A DNA stretch of 64,000 nt, taken from NCBI RefSeq assembly GCF_001632365.1, contig NW_024468541.1:46372-110371 (forward strand). Direction: 5' to 3'. Under the pieces are notes generated by a model. The model was not told where the DNA came from, searched no databases, and saw nothing but the letters and a program-made list of their open reading frames with translations. Positions 10,722-21,826 of this stretch are shown here, in pieces. This stretch comes from Laetiporus sulphureus 93-53 (taxonomy: Eukaryota > Basidiomycota > Agaricomycetes > Polyporales > Laetiporaceae). Position 1 is the stretch's first letter, and each line of letters starts with the position of its first letter. Position numbers and translations under genes: made by a program.

Positions 10722-13455
10722 GAGCGTGGCCAGCTGTAGACTATGGTGAGTCTCCTACCGAAGTGCAGTTTCCTCTGGTGACATGATGAGGAGGGGGATG
10801 CCACTAATCAGCAGTTGTGGTTGATTCCTCGGCACAGATGAAGGAATCTGTACTGAGGTTGGGCGAGGAGTGAAAACGACGAGGACTGCGACAACGAAGA
10901 GGGAAAAAGCGGGAACGGGCTCTATGCACCTGCAGAGACAGTTGATGAGCTATCGAGGGACAGATCTCCCACGATGCTGTGCCAGCTACCGAGCAGCTAG
11001 AGCCTCAGGCTCCATCTGCATCAGAGCCGACCTGAAACTATTGGTGCATTCAGTAGTCCATTTTCTACCATCGTAAGTTGAGCGCCACAGACCTACTTGA
11101 TATATGATGATCAACCTCGGAGGCGCCGTACACACGTGTTGCACTGGTCCCCGAGCTAGCGACAGCCAACTTAAATCATTACCAGACAACTGGACAGCTA
11201 CATATCGTAGCACACACTTCGAGTTCCAGATGAGGGTGGCATGAGCCGGAAGTCCGCGGAGAGCACTAGTTACGAGTCACTGCAAAACCTACTAGTAGCA
11301 GAGGCTGTGACGTCAACAACAAAGATGCGCCGGGTGATCCGCGGATTGTGCGTTCAACCTTCGCCCCATGTATGCTGCCACGGTAACATTAACGAACAAA
11401 GAGCAATGATAGATCGCGAGCTTGGCTGAGCTGTGCATTTCATCATCCGCCCTCTCCGGGCTTCCACGTCCCTCGACCACGTTGAAGACTCCGAGCCGTT
11501 CTTGAAGCAGTGCGAAAGTTCTCGTAGAGTCACATGGCTAATTGTGAATTCGATATCGCGAATCGGTGCAAATGTCTCCGGACCTTATTGACTTCGAAAC
11601 GATAATTGGCATCTGTCAGCGCGCGTACGAGGAGTTGCAGGTGCTCAGCAGAGGGGAAGGTATCAAGATCGAAGGAATGCTAGGCGGAACATTGCGTCGC
11701 GTAGGTTACGTGCTTTCTGGTTGACCTATCGCTGTATGGCAGCAGCAAACCCATAGCGGTATTATGCTGATGACTTAGTAATCGTTAGTGGCGCTGTGGC
11801 AGTGGCAAGGGATTTCAAGACAGGGGCCGACTCCCCCGATGCAGAACCACCCCAGTCGATCTTGACCTAGCACAAAGGAGATCTCGATGGCATGATGTGC
11901 CGACGACAGCCTGCAACAGGAAGATGACAGGAGTCAGAGTGCCTGGCGATGTTATATTCTTGTCTCGTATCGCTATCGAGGGCTATTCTCAGTCTTCCAC
12001 CTTGAACATTAGGCCGATTTCTGAGCGTGATAGTACTTCTCACTGGCGTGGCGAATCCCAAGCAACTGCCGGAGGAGTATGTCATGCGATAGAACAGCGA
12101 GGCTCTGCTGAGCAACAGAACGATGCTGCGCTAGGTGACAGGGATTTCGAGGTTAACAGCATTCTGCGGATATCTCTGATACACGTGCTCACTGATAACA
12201 CCAGTATTTCTGACATGGGAGGCGAATCGAGCGAAAGAACTGAGACTTCAGATAAGCCGTTGAGCATCAGATTCCGTTTCGTCAATGATGATTGAGATTC
12301 ACAATGTATTGTTGACGGTATGATACAGCTTCTGAAGTTAATATCCGCGTAGCCTATCGCATCGGGTATAGAGGTCTTGGATCAACGTCTAGCATTGTGA
12401 CACGTAGAACCATCATTGGGAAGCCCCCCTATCACGCCGAGTGCCCGCCAAGTTCAAACGCTGTGAAGCAACTTCATCATACAAATAGGTTTCTGAGATC
12501 ACGGAGGTAGAAACGGCCGAGCATGGACTTGTGACCAACGTTCGACAAGGACATTGAACCCGAATTACCGAACCTTGATTTGCCAGGCCTCATGGACAAT
12601 GCCCAGCTATCAGATACGGCCCAGACCTGGAGAGATCCCCATTTGACCATGATGAACGAGCTGGTACTCATCGAATGCGGCCTACGCAGGTAGACGAACA
12701 TCATCCTGGAGCAACAGTGCATGCAATGTGTACATCACAGTTTGTTCGGAGACGGCTGTCGAATGTTGGAGCTCGGAAACGGCACCGGCTTTTGCTTCCA
12801 GAGAAGTTAAAGGAAGTACACAGCCTGTATGCAAGGAGTAAAGTGAGTGGTCGCCATAAATGAAGACGTTCCATTGCTCAGTTCAAGTTAGGCGCTCGAC
12901 CGTGCCTGGGATCTTCATGGGCGCTTGACAAGCGCTAAATGCTTCCGGCCGCTCAATCTCAGACTCAGTCGCACGGAAGGCTCCCGTCCTGTCACTGAGC
13001 GTGCCGACTCTACTCGACGAAGTTGAAACACTTCCTGCCGTCCCACCCAATGCCACAGGACGTATCATCTCCGACATTTATCGCATGCACTTCACTGTTC
13101 TGCTGTACGACTGCGGTAATGTCCATCCGGAGCTACGCCACGCCCAGTCTGCAACGTGATGACCGTGCTGCTCGGTCGTAGAACTTTGTGGTACCGCCTT
13201 TATCGGGCTTGGGTCGGTCCGAGATTGCCTGCTGCTTACTACCGTTCTGGAAATCCCGAACGATATATATACCACATCAGAAGAATCAAATGAGAAGGTG
13301 CGCAGCTGACAACATCGTCGAAACGTTCCGGTCATCCAAGTTGCATCGAGATCTTGGTTTTTCTGTAAGCTCTACGTATCTCTATTGCCCTTCGTGAATC
13401 TCACAGCGTCAATGCTGTCACCCAGTGTAACAATCGCGCACTTAACGTATCGCCA
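10722..13455. other. Intergenic region with decayed or unrecognised coding traces
   Basis: Up to about 11510 this is the right part of the tandem duplication. Beyond it several plus-strand frames look coding by composition but join to no recognised protein: 11571-11724 (51 codons from an ATG), about 12040-12150, 12540-12690 (an acidic, Leu-rich frame that includes LTMMNELVLIECGLRR) and about 12995-13290 (more than 90 codons open). They may be exons of an unknown gene or remains of one. The F-box gene that follows has no clear promoter motif. Confidence 0.35.
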
Positions 13456-14595
13456 ATGGAAAATTGTCCTGCTGAGATTTGGTCTCGGATATTCTTCTTG
13501 GCTTGTGCCGACGGCGGTCATACTGGGCGCTCGCTCTCGCACGTCTCGAGATATTTTCGCCAGACATCACAACTCGCCCAATTACATAGCATTGCCATCT
13601 CTGGGGTGGGCCAGCTGTACGAGTTCACCGAGATGTTATCCAGGAGGCCGTCCGAACTCTGCATGATACGGCATCTATTTGTTTCCAGTCAGGACATCCC
13701 GAGAAAGAGACCCTACGCTTATCCGGAGATACTTGCCTCACTTCCACAAGAGGAGCTTTCGAAACACCTCATCTATCATCTGTACCGCCCGGGCGACGAG
13801 GACCTTATCCAACAGCTGCTCAAGCGTGCCGGACACCGCCGGTCGTGGAACAAGGTCAGCATCCTCGCCGAACGCCGGGCGGCCTTCAGGATCGTGCTGC
13901 TGCGTCTGCTGCGGATAGTCGCGCCCACCCTGCAGACCCTCACACTCTACCTCGACACCTCCCACCAGCTCGTCCTCCAGGATGTGCAGTTCCCCTCACT
14001 AGTTGAGCTCACGCTGCACAGCAAGTTCCCCATCGCCACTGTCTTTGGTGGCCCTTCACGCTCTGTCCAGCCCATGCCGAAGCTCACGCGTCTGCATGTG
14101 GCTGGCGACCCTGACTGCTTCGAGGTGTTCCTCGGAAGCGTGCCTGCCCTCACCCACCTGCGCCTGACCGGTGTCTCCTACCTAGCATCTCGCATCCAGA
14201 GCGCGGTCTGTGCTGCGATCAATGCGTTTTCAGCCGACTCCATACACGAGCAGAGTCCCGGTCAGGCCTCCTCAGATTCTGCAATCCAGCGACAATCCGG
14301 ATCCGAGCTACCCCCTCTCAGTTGTGTCATGATTCATCCCTGCAGCGCCTTACGCGGCTGGCAAGTGCAGAACAACGTAGTCTGCACGCTCCAGTCCATG
14401 ACAAAGCGCAACGACAAACTCGTTTTACTGGGGATCGCTGAGTTCGATGCCCCATCTCATTACGACATCGCGCAAGCAAAGCAACATTGGCTGGAGAGGG
14501 TCGTGGGAGATGAAGGATGCTGGAGCACTACGATCACGCCGAAGAATGCTAGCGGCGAGCGGTGGAAGTTCGAGTATCGCCACTGGGTCGCATAG
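13456..14595 (+). CDS. F-box-like leucine-rich protein, copy A
   Basis: Single-exon protein of 379 residues. The N-terminus (MENCPAEIWSRIFFLAC) is the F-box-like start common in Agaricomycete proteins, in which Pro-x-Glu-Ile-Trp and following hydrophobics form the Skp1-binding helix. The rest carries Leu-rich stretches at about residues 145-245 (LLRIVAPTLQTLTLYLD, LTHLRLTGV) that would form an irregular LRR solenoid. Such proteins usually act as substrate receptors of SCF ubiquitin ligases; that role here is inference. A close paralogue of nearly equal length sits at 20681-21826 in inverted orientation on the far side of the MFS gene. The GC-rich middle (13780-14150) contrasts with the flanks. 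No stops or frameshifts. Confidence 0.75.
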   Translation: MENCPAEIWSRIFFLACADGGHTGRSLSHVSRYFRQTSQLAQLHSIAISGVGQLYEFTEMLSRRPSELCMIRHLFVSSQDIPRKRPYAYPEILASLPQEELSKHLIYHLYRPGDEDLIQQLLKRAGHRRSWNKVSILAERRAAFRIVLLRLLRIVAPTLQTLTLYLDTSHQLVLQDVQFPSLVELTLHSKFPIATVFGGPSRSVQPMPKLTRLHVAGDPDCFEVFLGSVPALTHLRLTGVSYLASRIQSAVCAAINAFSADSIHEQSPGQASSDSAIQRQSGSELPPLSCVMIHPCSALRGWQVQNNVVCTLQSMTKRNDKLVLLGIAEFDAPSHYDIAQAKQHWLERVVGDEGCWSTTITPKNASGERWKFEYRHWVA

Positions 14596-16911
14596 ATGAC
14601 AAAATTACTACTGCGATGCCTGGTCAGTCATGATACGAGCATTGTTGTCTGCACCGGCTGCTGTACCCTGCAGGCTGTCTTCAACATCGATGGCGTGCAT
14701 TGTTCATAGCTCAACATGGTGCCGTATATCTCGATATCGTACAATACGTTGCCTAGATGTTGGAAGATTGTGGTACATATCCTCGTGATAACCTTTATCA
14801 TTTTCAGAGAAGATGAGGCGCTTGATCCTTCGTCGATTGCGAGGAGAAATTGTTACATAACCTGCTACAATATACAATGAACTCAGGTTGGGTTCACCCA
14901 GAGCTATGATTCTCTTCTGATATATGAATGCTCGCACGGAGAACTGAAGGTCATGCCTATCAGCAACTGGTAGGATAGGGCAAACTGCATCATCACTCAC
15001 CAGAGAATATCGCCAGAGCGTACGAACCGTGTAATACGAAGTCTGTTTTCGCAATGTAGAAGACAGGGCAGGCCAAATTCTCAAGTGCGAGGCGTTTGGA
15101 GGAGTAGATTGTGCATGGCTTTGATCTCCGTGTTGTAAACTTTTTCTATTCTGGAGAAGCGCACTCGCAGCGAGAAACGGACCGGGATCAGTGAGATTTG
15201 TCGCATATCATACTGTCATTAAGGTCAGATGGACGTTCGTAACGGTGCGACTGCGGCGACTGTGATAGCATCGTCAATCAAAAAGCTGTGCAAGATCTCT
15301 AATGTGAGGGCTTTGTGAATGAGATCTCGTAAGGCGGTAGCCTGAGCGACGAGATGATGTTGTACTGGAGAATGGACCTAGTTAGTGGACGCAAATGAAT
15401 GTCATGAAGAGGCATATGAAACGTACGATTCAATGATCCCTTTCTTTGTCAAAGAAGTCCATCGGTTAAATGATTCCTAAATAGCGTAGACTGCGACGCT
15501 TTGCTGACAGCATCTCAGACTACCTGTGTTTAGGTAACAGCTCAAGACGACAGGGTTGGGCAGCTTGCAATCCCGAAACATTATCCAAATCTACTTTTCA
15601 ATTGGAGAGGAGAAGAATATGACGAACAGATTTGAATATATGAATACTATCCTGTCTGGTGCTATGTATGCGCGCGGGCATTAAACACGCCAGAGTGGAT
15701 GGTTATCGAAGTCGAGTGGGACCAGGCACGCAGCTGTTGAGGTGCAAACTTATGAGATTGGGGCACGAACTCGCATGCGGCCCATTAGCTCCGCCCATTC
15801 CAAACACCTGCAAGGATGAGGTTTTTGCTGTCAGATCGAGGTAGCGAGCCAATATTTTGGCATGAACGTACATGCACTCACAGTCTAGCTCCAAAGGGCT
15901 ATGTTGAGAGCATTCGTCATCTTCTGTCGGCTTCAACCATAGTTCGAATGTTGAGAAGTCGGCTTCCCGATCATTGAATCAGCCGATATGTCGGAGAACG
16001 TGCGTCATACATTTCGAAAGACCGAAGTGAGATCCGAAAGGCGATAGCAACCAGGAGCCGTGGACCTGCCTTAAGCCATGCGTTCGCACCTCCATCTAGA
16101 TTAGACAATGTGCACCGTCCAAGGTCGTGTCGCCGATTCACTGTCTTGATGAGCGAGGTCCCAACGTCGAAACCTTCAAAGGACCCAGAACATTGCGATT
16201 TGAACAGAGAAATAGACGTTCTCGTCCTGATTGTGCGCAGAAAGACCAGAATTGAAGCGAATCAGGAGATAAGGTCTCTGATGTGAGGAATCTGAAAGTT
16301 TGAACAGTCGGCGAATAAGAAAACACGAAATCTGCAGCTGTTGTCCGACGGCCTTTCACGAACTCGGCTCCAAGGTAGGCATGCTAGAAAAGAAGGCTCT
16401 CGCGCTGCACGGAAAACCACGTACGACTGCCGTGCATCACGAACCGGTATAAATACTTGAGGACGTCAAGTACGTCCGAGTTGCTAATTGAGCGTTAAGA
16501 GATTCGTGCCCGGCAATTCAAGGCATGGTAGAAAGGCCGCGCTGGTAACAATGGGCTGGCGAGAGAGCTTTTACTAACTGAAGGCTGTATATGGCTGCTG
16601 AGATGAAATGATATCAAGGATATGGGAGGCTATGCAAGTCGAAGTTCGAGAGTGATAAGCGCTCGCGGTTTGCTCGGTGCCACCACCACCGTCGTCGTCG
16701 TCGATATCGTCTACGATCAATTCTGCACTCTACCCGTTCACGATCACAAGACCGGTAGAGTCTACTGCCTAGGCCTATTGCATACCCGCGAAAGTGCTAG
16801 CTTCCTGTTCGGGTTCTGAGCAGTACCGTCTTGACTGCGTTCGTCCTCGAAATCAACTTCTTTCGAACTGCCTGGTATCACACAGTTGGCCTCTGGAACA
16901 CCATAAGCAGG
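14596..16911. other. Intergenic region, no convincing gene
   Basis: Contains minus-strand open frames at 14704-15084 (126 codons), 15703-15936 and 16138-16359. These could be exons of one decayed minus-strand gene, but no domain or splice chain was found. Nothing RNA-like was seen. The last 300 bases are likely 5' flank of the MFS gene. Confidence 0.4.
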
Positions 16912-19900
16912 ATGGCACCCGGAAGGACATTTGGGACTGAGGGGCCTGTGGTAGACGTGAGCGATCAGCCACCAGGTCGGCTGGGTGATTCGCAGCAAGC
17001 TCGTCGCATCTCGGGACGCGTCTCCTTCTCCGATACTGTTCATCGACCAAGTTTCTTTGCTCGGAGAAGAAGCGCAGTGGATGAAGAGGCAAGTGGAGGC
17101 CCCACAGCTCAGGAACGGCCTGCTATCCCGAGCGCTCTACAACCAGGAGAGGCATATAGTACTCCACTACCCGTTCTGTCCATGGTTGTCTTGTCAATTG
17201 TGAGATGGCTGATTCTACCATTACCCATCCTTCACGAGCTTAATCGCCTTGCAGACTATGCTTGGCGAATTTTTATCTGCCAATGTCTCCGCCCCTTTCA
17301 TATTATTCATGGTGCAAGGTGCGCATCTCGGGTGCACAGTATCCGAACCTTCTCAGTAAGAGTGACATCGATCAGGTTTCGGCCAATTCCCCGACGAAGC
17401 TCGTGCAGGATACTGGACAGGCATCTTGGGTAAGTACTTCGCGTCCTGTGTGCATCATCCGACCATCGTTGATAACACCATGCGCTGTCCGTCCCTACAT
17501 CAGTGTCAATGTTCTTCCTCACTCAATTCCTTACATCGCTTCTCTGGGTACGCATCCACCGTCGTGCATTGCGAATCACTCTCTGAGTAACCGGCTGATG
17601 CCCGAATTTTTGACAGGCGACGGTGGCGGCGAAGCATGGGCAGCGTATCGTGTTGTTCATCTCGCTCCTCGGGAGCGCCATAACATGCTCACTCTTCGGA
17701 ACATGTACATCCATCGAAGAAGCTATTGCCGTGCGATTGATGCAGGGTATATTCGCCGGTGCGATCGGCGTCGCGCGTGGGTGCGTGACGTTGATTACCG
17801 ACCAGAGCAACGAAGGGAGGGCATATGCGATTCTTGGGTGAGTGCGACACGTTCATTCTTCACGGAGCTCACCTGACTGCGGCGTAGCTTCTGCTGGGGA
17901 TTTGGAGGTGTTGCTGGTGCCATCGTCGGTGGGACTTGTGAGTGACTGGTAAACACCGTGCCTCTGTCGGAGAGTAGCTAATGCAAGTCGTAGTCGAATC
18001 GCCCGCAAGAAAGTGGCCATCTGCCTTTAATGATATTCCCTTGTTTGTAACGTATCCATACCTGTTGCCCTGTCTCGTAGCATCGTCGATCACATTCATA
18101 GGCAGGCCCACTATCGTTCTTCATAAGGATCTCGCTGATCCCACTGCTACTCAGGCTCTGTCCTGTGTCTCTTTCTAGGCCCAGACTGCGGCCCACGCGA
18201 AGGTGCCATCCATTTGCCGCAGGAGAAGATTGACACCATACCCGAAGAAGACACCGTGCCCACAACTCCGCTTTTCGAAGAGAGCGAATCACACAGCCTG
18301 TACGGAACGCTTAGACGAAAGCTGTCAGGCAGACTCTCAGGCTACTTCTCATCTCGTGCGTCTGTTGCCGATGGTCCTTCGTCGCCTCCACAAGAACAGC
18401 CGTTGCCCTTGTCGTCGACACCATCTCGAAGCGATCTCAACAAAGCGCGAACGATATCCCAAATGAGTCGCGCGAACAGTTCCGCGTACGGGTACAGCGG
18501 TTCGTACAGGAATCGTCTCTCGAGCGCCTACGGCGCCACGCCACGCGCGAGCATGGCTCTATCGATTCGCCGGAGGCGAAGCAGCGCTGCGGATGGTCAT
18601 CAGTCATCGATGGGCACTGCAACGGGCAACTTCGCGCAACGTCTCTTGATGGCGAACGAGAACGCTGTGACGAACATTGCCGACCTGTGGGTTGCTGCAG
18701 CAATGAACGCCGATAATGAGGAAGCGTTCGAAGATGATGGCGAATTTGATACAGAAGCGGAGGCTATCGACGAGGAGGCGGTGAGCGGGGAGGCTGGGGA
18801 AGCTGGAGAACTGGAGGAGGACGTGTTCGGCTCCCGGGCTGCCACACCGACTTTGCGGGACAATCGGTTCTCGCGTCCAGAATCATACACGAGCGTGTGG
18901 TCTCAGGCCAAGCGGCCTTCGTTCTCCGCGGGTACCTCTACCGGCAGACGACCCGCTCCCATCGGCTCCCCTCGCCGTTTGTCACAAACCGGCCGCTTGT
19001 CCTTTGCGCGTCAGCGTTCCTCCATGCTTTCACCTTCTCTTGGGGGCGAGGAACCCCAGACGCCGATGCTGCATCGCCGGACGTCTTCTTTCATTCCACC
19101 GATTTTTTCACATGTGGGCGTGCGCACGCCTCCCGCAGTCCTCGAAGCGCAGCAGCTGCTATCACAGCTCGATGAACAGGCCGGCGGCGACTCGTTAGCC
19201 CCGATTGTGGAGGGCCGCCCTGCAGTACAGACAGATAACGAGGTTGTGGATTCGGAGAAGGAGCCTTCCTTGATCAAGCTGCTGCCGAATATGATCATCA
19301 TCCAATACGGCTTACTGGCGCTTCACGCTACGACACACGATCAAGTGTTCTATCTGTATCTTGTCTCGTCGGTGTCTACTACTCGGGTCTGCGTTATGGT
19401 CACTGATTCACACGTTCTCCCAATTTCAGCAAGTACCCTCTAGGAGGATTGAACCTCAACGCGGGACACTTCTCCCAATTGAGTGAGCGCTATCCTACTT
19501 TCGCCGCCTGTCTTGAGTGCTGATGAGAGGATTGTAGTTGCGTTGATGTGCCTCGCGCAGATTGCCTACCAGTTCTACTTGTATCCGTATGTGTCTTTTT
19601 CTGACTTGTCCAATATGCTGGCGCTGAGTACGTGTCTGGTTCTGCAGCAATATCGGGTTAGTTGTAACTGGTGTTTTCTACCTTTGCTTCACTGATCATT
19701 CATGTCCATTTTAGGCCGCCTCGAGGTAGATTCTCCCACTTGGCTATGTTCCGCCTTGGATCCCTATTGTTCATCCCGTCGTACCTATCCGTAATCCTGT
19801 ATCGACCGCTTGCTAGTGCAAGCACGGACGGGAACCCTATCCTCATGGCCGGTAATGCCATTTCCGTTTTCATCCGTCCTGTATCACGCTAATGAGTCCA

Positions 19901-20360
19901 TTGCCTGGTGCAGTTCTTGCCCTCAGCACGTAAGTATCAGTCTGGTCAATCATATGTTGCGAGATGTTCTGACCAGCATGACAGCGCAGTGAGATTCTGT
20001 GGGAGTACGTTCAGTTACACTGCAGTCTCCGTCCTCCTGAATTACAGTGAGTCGTTTCCGAGCACGTTATGCAAAACATGATCTAATGCGTTTGCAGTGT
20101 CCCCACCTCACACCATCGGAATTGCCAATGGCATAGCGCAGAGTATTGTCAGCCTTGCACGGTTCTTCGGGCCGATTCTAGGTGGCATCGTGAGTGAAGG
20201 CTCGTTCTATTGGGTCACTCGTTCTTTAATTGACGTGTTTTCATACTTCCAGTTGTGGTCCATGAGTGTCGAGAATGGACCGACCGGCTATGCTCTTGGA
20301 TTCTTCGCATGCGCAGGTGCATGCGCTCTCGCTATCTCTCATAGTTTCTTCATACGCTGA
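16912..20360 (+). CDS. Major facilitator superfamily transporter with long central cytosolic loop
   Basis: A 12-TM MFS membrane transporter; the overall form resembles the fungal YCR023C/zinc-induced-facilitator-like group, substrate unknown. Exons in frame: 16912-17199, 17255-17318, 17376-17429, 17504-17547, 17617-17837, 17888-17937, 17994-18101, 18155-19367 and 19430-19482, then further short exons to 20360. TM1 begins at PVLSMVVLSI, TM2 at FFLTQFLTSLLW, followed by the loop ATVAAKHGQRIVLF (motif A position) and the TM4-5 block with VRLMQGIFAGAIGVARG. The long exon 18155-19367 encodes a Ser/Arg-rich, then acidic, central loop of over 300 residues with repeated RRxS-type sites that could be phosphorylated. 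The C-terminal half ends with HTIGIANGIAQSIVSLARFFGPILGGI and two more TMs. The intron 18102-18154 has a GC-AG boundary. The start at 16912 is favoured; an in-frame ATG at 16831 is possible. Confidence 0.82.
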
Positions 20361-20680
20361 GTTGGGTCGCAATTTGCTTCGCGTTCACTTGTAATGCGCG
20401 ATTCATCCTCCTTCATGACGCCGAGCAAAGCGACATCCTCTCCCTCTCCCATCAGAGCTTCTCGATAAACCTTTCCATAGAGATACCCTGTCTCGTATCT
20501 TTCTTTCTCGCCTGCACGTACCGTAATTGACGGAAGGACTATGAAACACCTCTGTAATGTAGCATCGCTGTGTGTAGAAGTTTCGTTAGTCCGACATATA
20601 AAATATACTGGTTTATAAGGTCTGCTGCAGCCCACATGATCGCACTCCTTCACATTGCAAGCTGATTCCCAACATATGGT

Positions 20681-21826
20681 TCACACCATATGAAGACGGC
20701 GAGAAACCATCTCTTTCCGTGTTTTCGCACCCATTGAACCAACTTCCCAACATCCATCGTATCCCGCGATCCTGTCTAACCACTCTTCCTTGGCTTTCTG
20801 AATCCCGTAACTGAACCACGTCTCATCCTCCGTTCCTCGTGATGGCCTAATAAACCCCACTGCTTGGACCCACTTGCTCTCGTGGAAAGGCTTCAGCAGC
20901 ACAAACTTCTCGTTCGTGCGGGCTATTTTCTCAAAGCTTGACACAGTGCTGCTGCACGCGAGCCCTCCTCGAGAAAGGTTGTTGAGACGCATTATAACTC
21001 GATCGAGGGGTGGAAACCCTGCTGTCGTTTCCTGCGGTTCCGTAGAAATTGACGAAGGTTTGATCGAAGCAAATATCGCATCGCGTGTCCGAAAGGGAAG
21101 GTGGGTGATACCGGTGAATTGCAGATGAGTCAAGGACGGCACGCGTCCCAGGAACAGATCGGAGCAGTCGGTGTCGCCGAGGATACGTAAATGCGTCAAC
21201 GAAGGCAATGTGCGGACCTGCGACGAGATGCCGTTAAAATTGGTTCTAACGGACAGCCCACTGTGCAGGGTGAGCTCGGCTAGTACTGGTAAATCAACGT
21301 TTTGCAGGACTAGCTGGTGATACGTGCCACAGTAAAGCGTGAAAGACTTTAGATGGGGAGCAACGATTTTCAGGAGATGCAGAAGAACGCGACTAAAGGC
21401 AGATCTACGTTCGCCAATGAGCCGAGATTTCTCGATGGTTTGGAGATATCCAGCGCGTTCGAGCACATCTTTGATGTAATGTTCATTGTCAGAATCGTGT
21501 AGGTCGTGAACAAGGTGGTCGACCAACTCCCAAAGTGAAAAGGATTTGAGACTTTCCGTGTCGACGTAGGGCCTCTTCCTGGGGAGGTCCTGGCTAGAAA
21601 TGAACAGATGCAGCACGATCTGCAGTTCTCGTGGCCTGCTCTGCAGCACGTTGAGGAACTCGTACATCTGGCCAACACCTGAAAGAGATATGCTCTGCAG
21701 TTGGATGGGCCGCGATGTTTGATGGAAGTATCTCGAAACCTGCGAGAGTGATTGGCCTGTGTAACCACCATCTGTGCATGCCAGAGAGAATATACGAGCC
21801 CAAATCTCTGCAGGACAATCCTCCAT
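20681..21826 (-). CDS. F-box-like leucine-rich protein, copy B
   Basis: Single-exon protein of 381 residues, paralogue of the gene at 13456-14595. It shares the N-terminus (MEDCPAEIWARIFSLAC), the following TGQSLSQVSRYFHQTS block, the SSQDLPRKRPY segment at about residue 73, and the same order of Leu-rich strands. The C-terminal 60 residues are diverged. As for its partner, an SCF substrate-receptor role is inferred from the F-box-like start. The two copies point toward each other across the MFS gene, as expected from an inverted duplication. The frame is intact. Confidence 0.75.
   Translation of the reverse strand: MEDCPAEIWARIFSLACTDGGYTGQSLSQVSRYFHQTSRPIQLQSISLSGVGQMYEFLNVLQSRPRELQIVLHLFISSQDLPRKRPYVDTESLKSFSLWELVDHLVHDLHDSDNEHYIKDVLERAGYLQTIEKSRLIGERRSAFSRVLLHLLKIVAPHLKSFTLYCGTYHQLVLQNVDLPVLAELTLHSGLSVRTNFNGISSQVRTLPSLTHLRILGDTDCSDLFLGRVPSLTHLQFTGITHLPFRTRDAIFASIKPSSISTEPQETTAGFPPLDRVIMRLNNLSRGGLACSSTVSSFEKIARTNEKFVLLKPFHESKWVQAVGFIRPSRGTEDETWFSYGIQKAKEEWLDRIAGYDGCWEVGSMGAKTRKEMVSRRLHMV

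Larger units (their letters stand above)
6110..11510. repeat. Tandem duplication carrying the two DUF6533 genes
   Basis: Unit 1 (about 6110-9060) and unit 2 (about 9060-11510) line up through gene, upstream DNA and flanks. Shared landmarks include the 3' flank (6121 and 9080), the coding exons, the DNA just before the start codons (7790 and 10740), a block at 8588 and 11150, one at 8765 and 11320, and CTCTCC-rich DNA at 8995 and 11445. Unit 2 is shorter because it lacks the 8230-8590 segment. Coding exons differ by scattered substitutions that mostly keep the frame, so the duplication is not recent. Edges are approximate. Confidence 0.75.

Noticed and set aside
14704..15084. 126-codon minus-strand ORF as a gene
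   Set aside because: No domain, no paralogue in the window and no supporting exons; listed only as intergenic.
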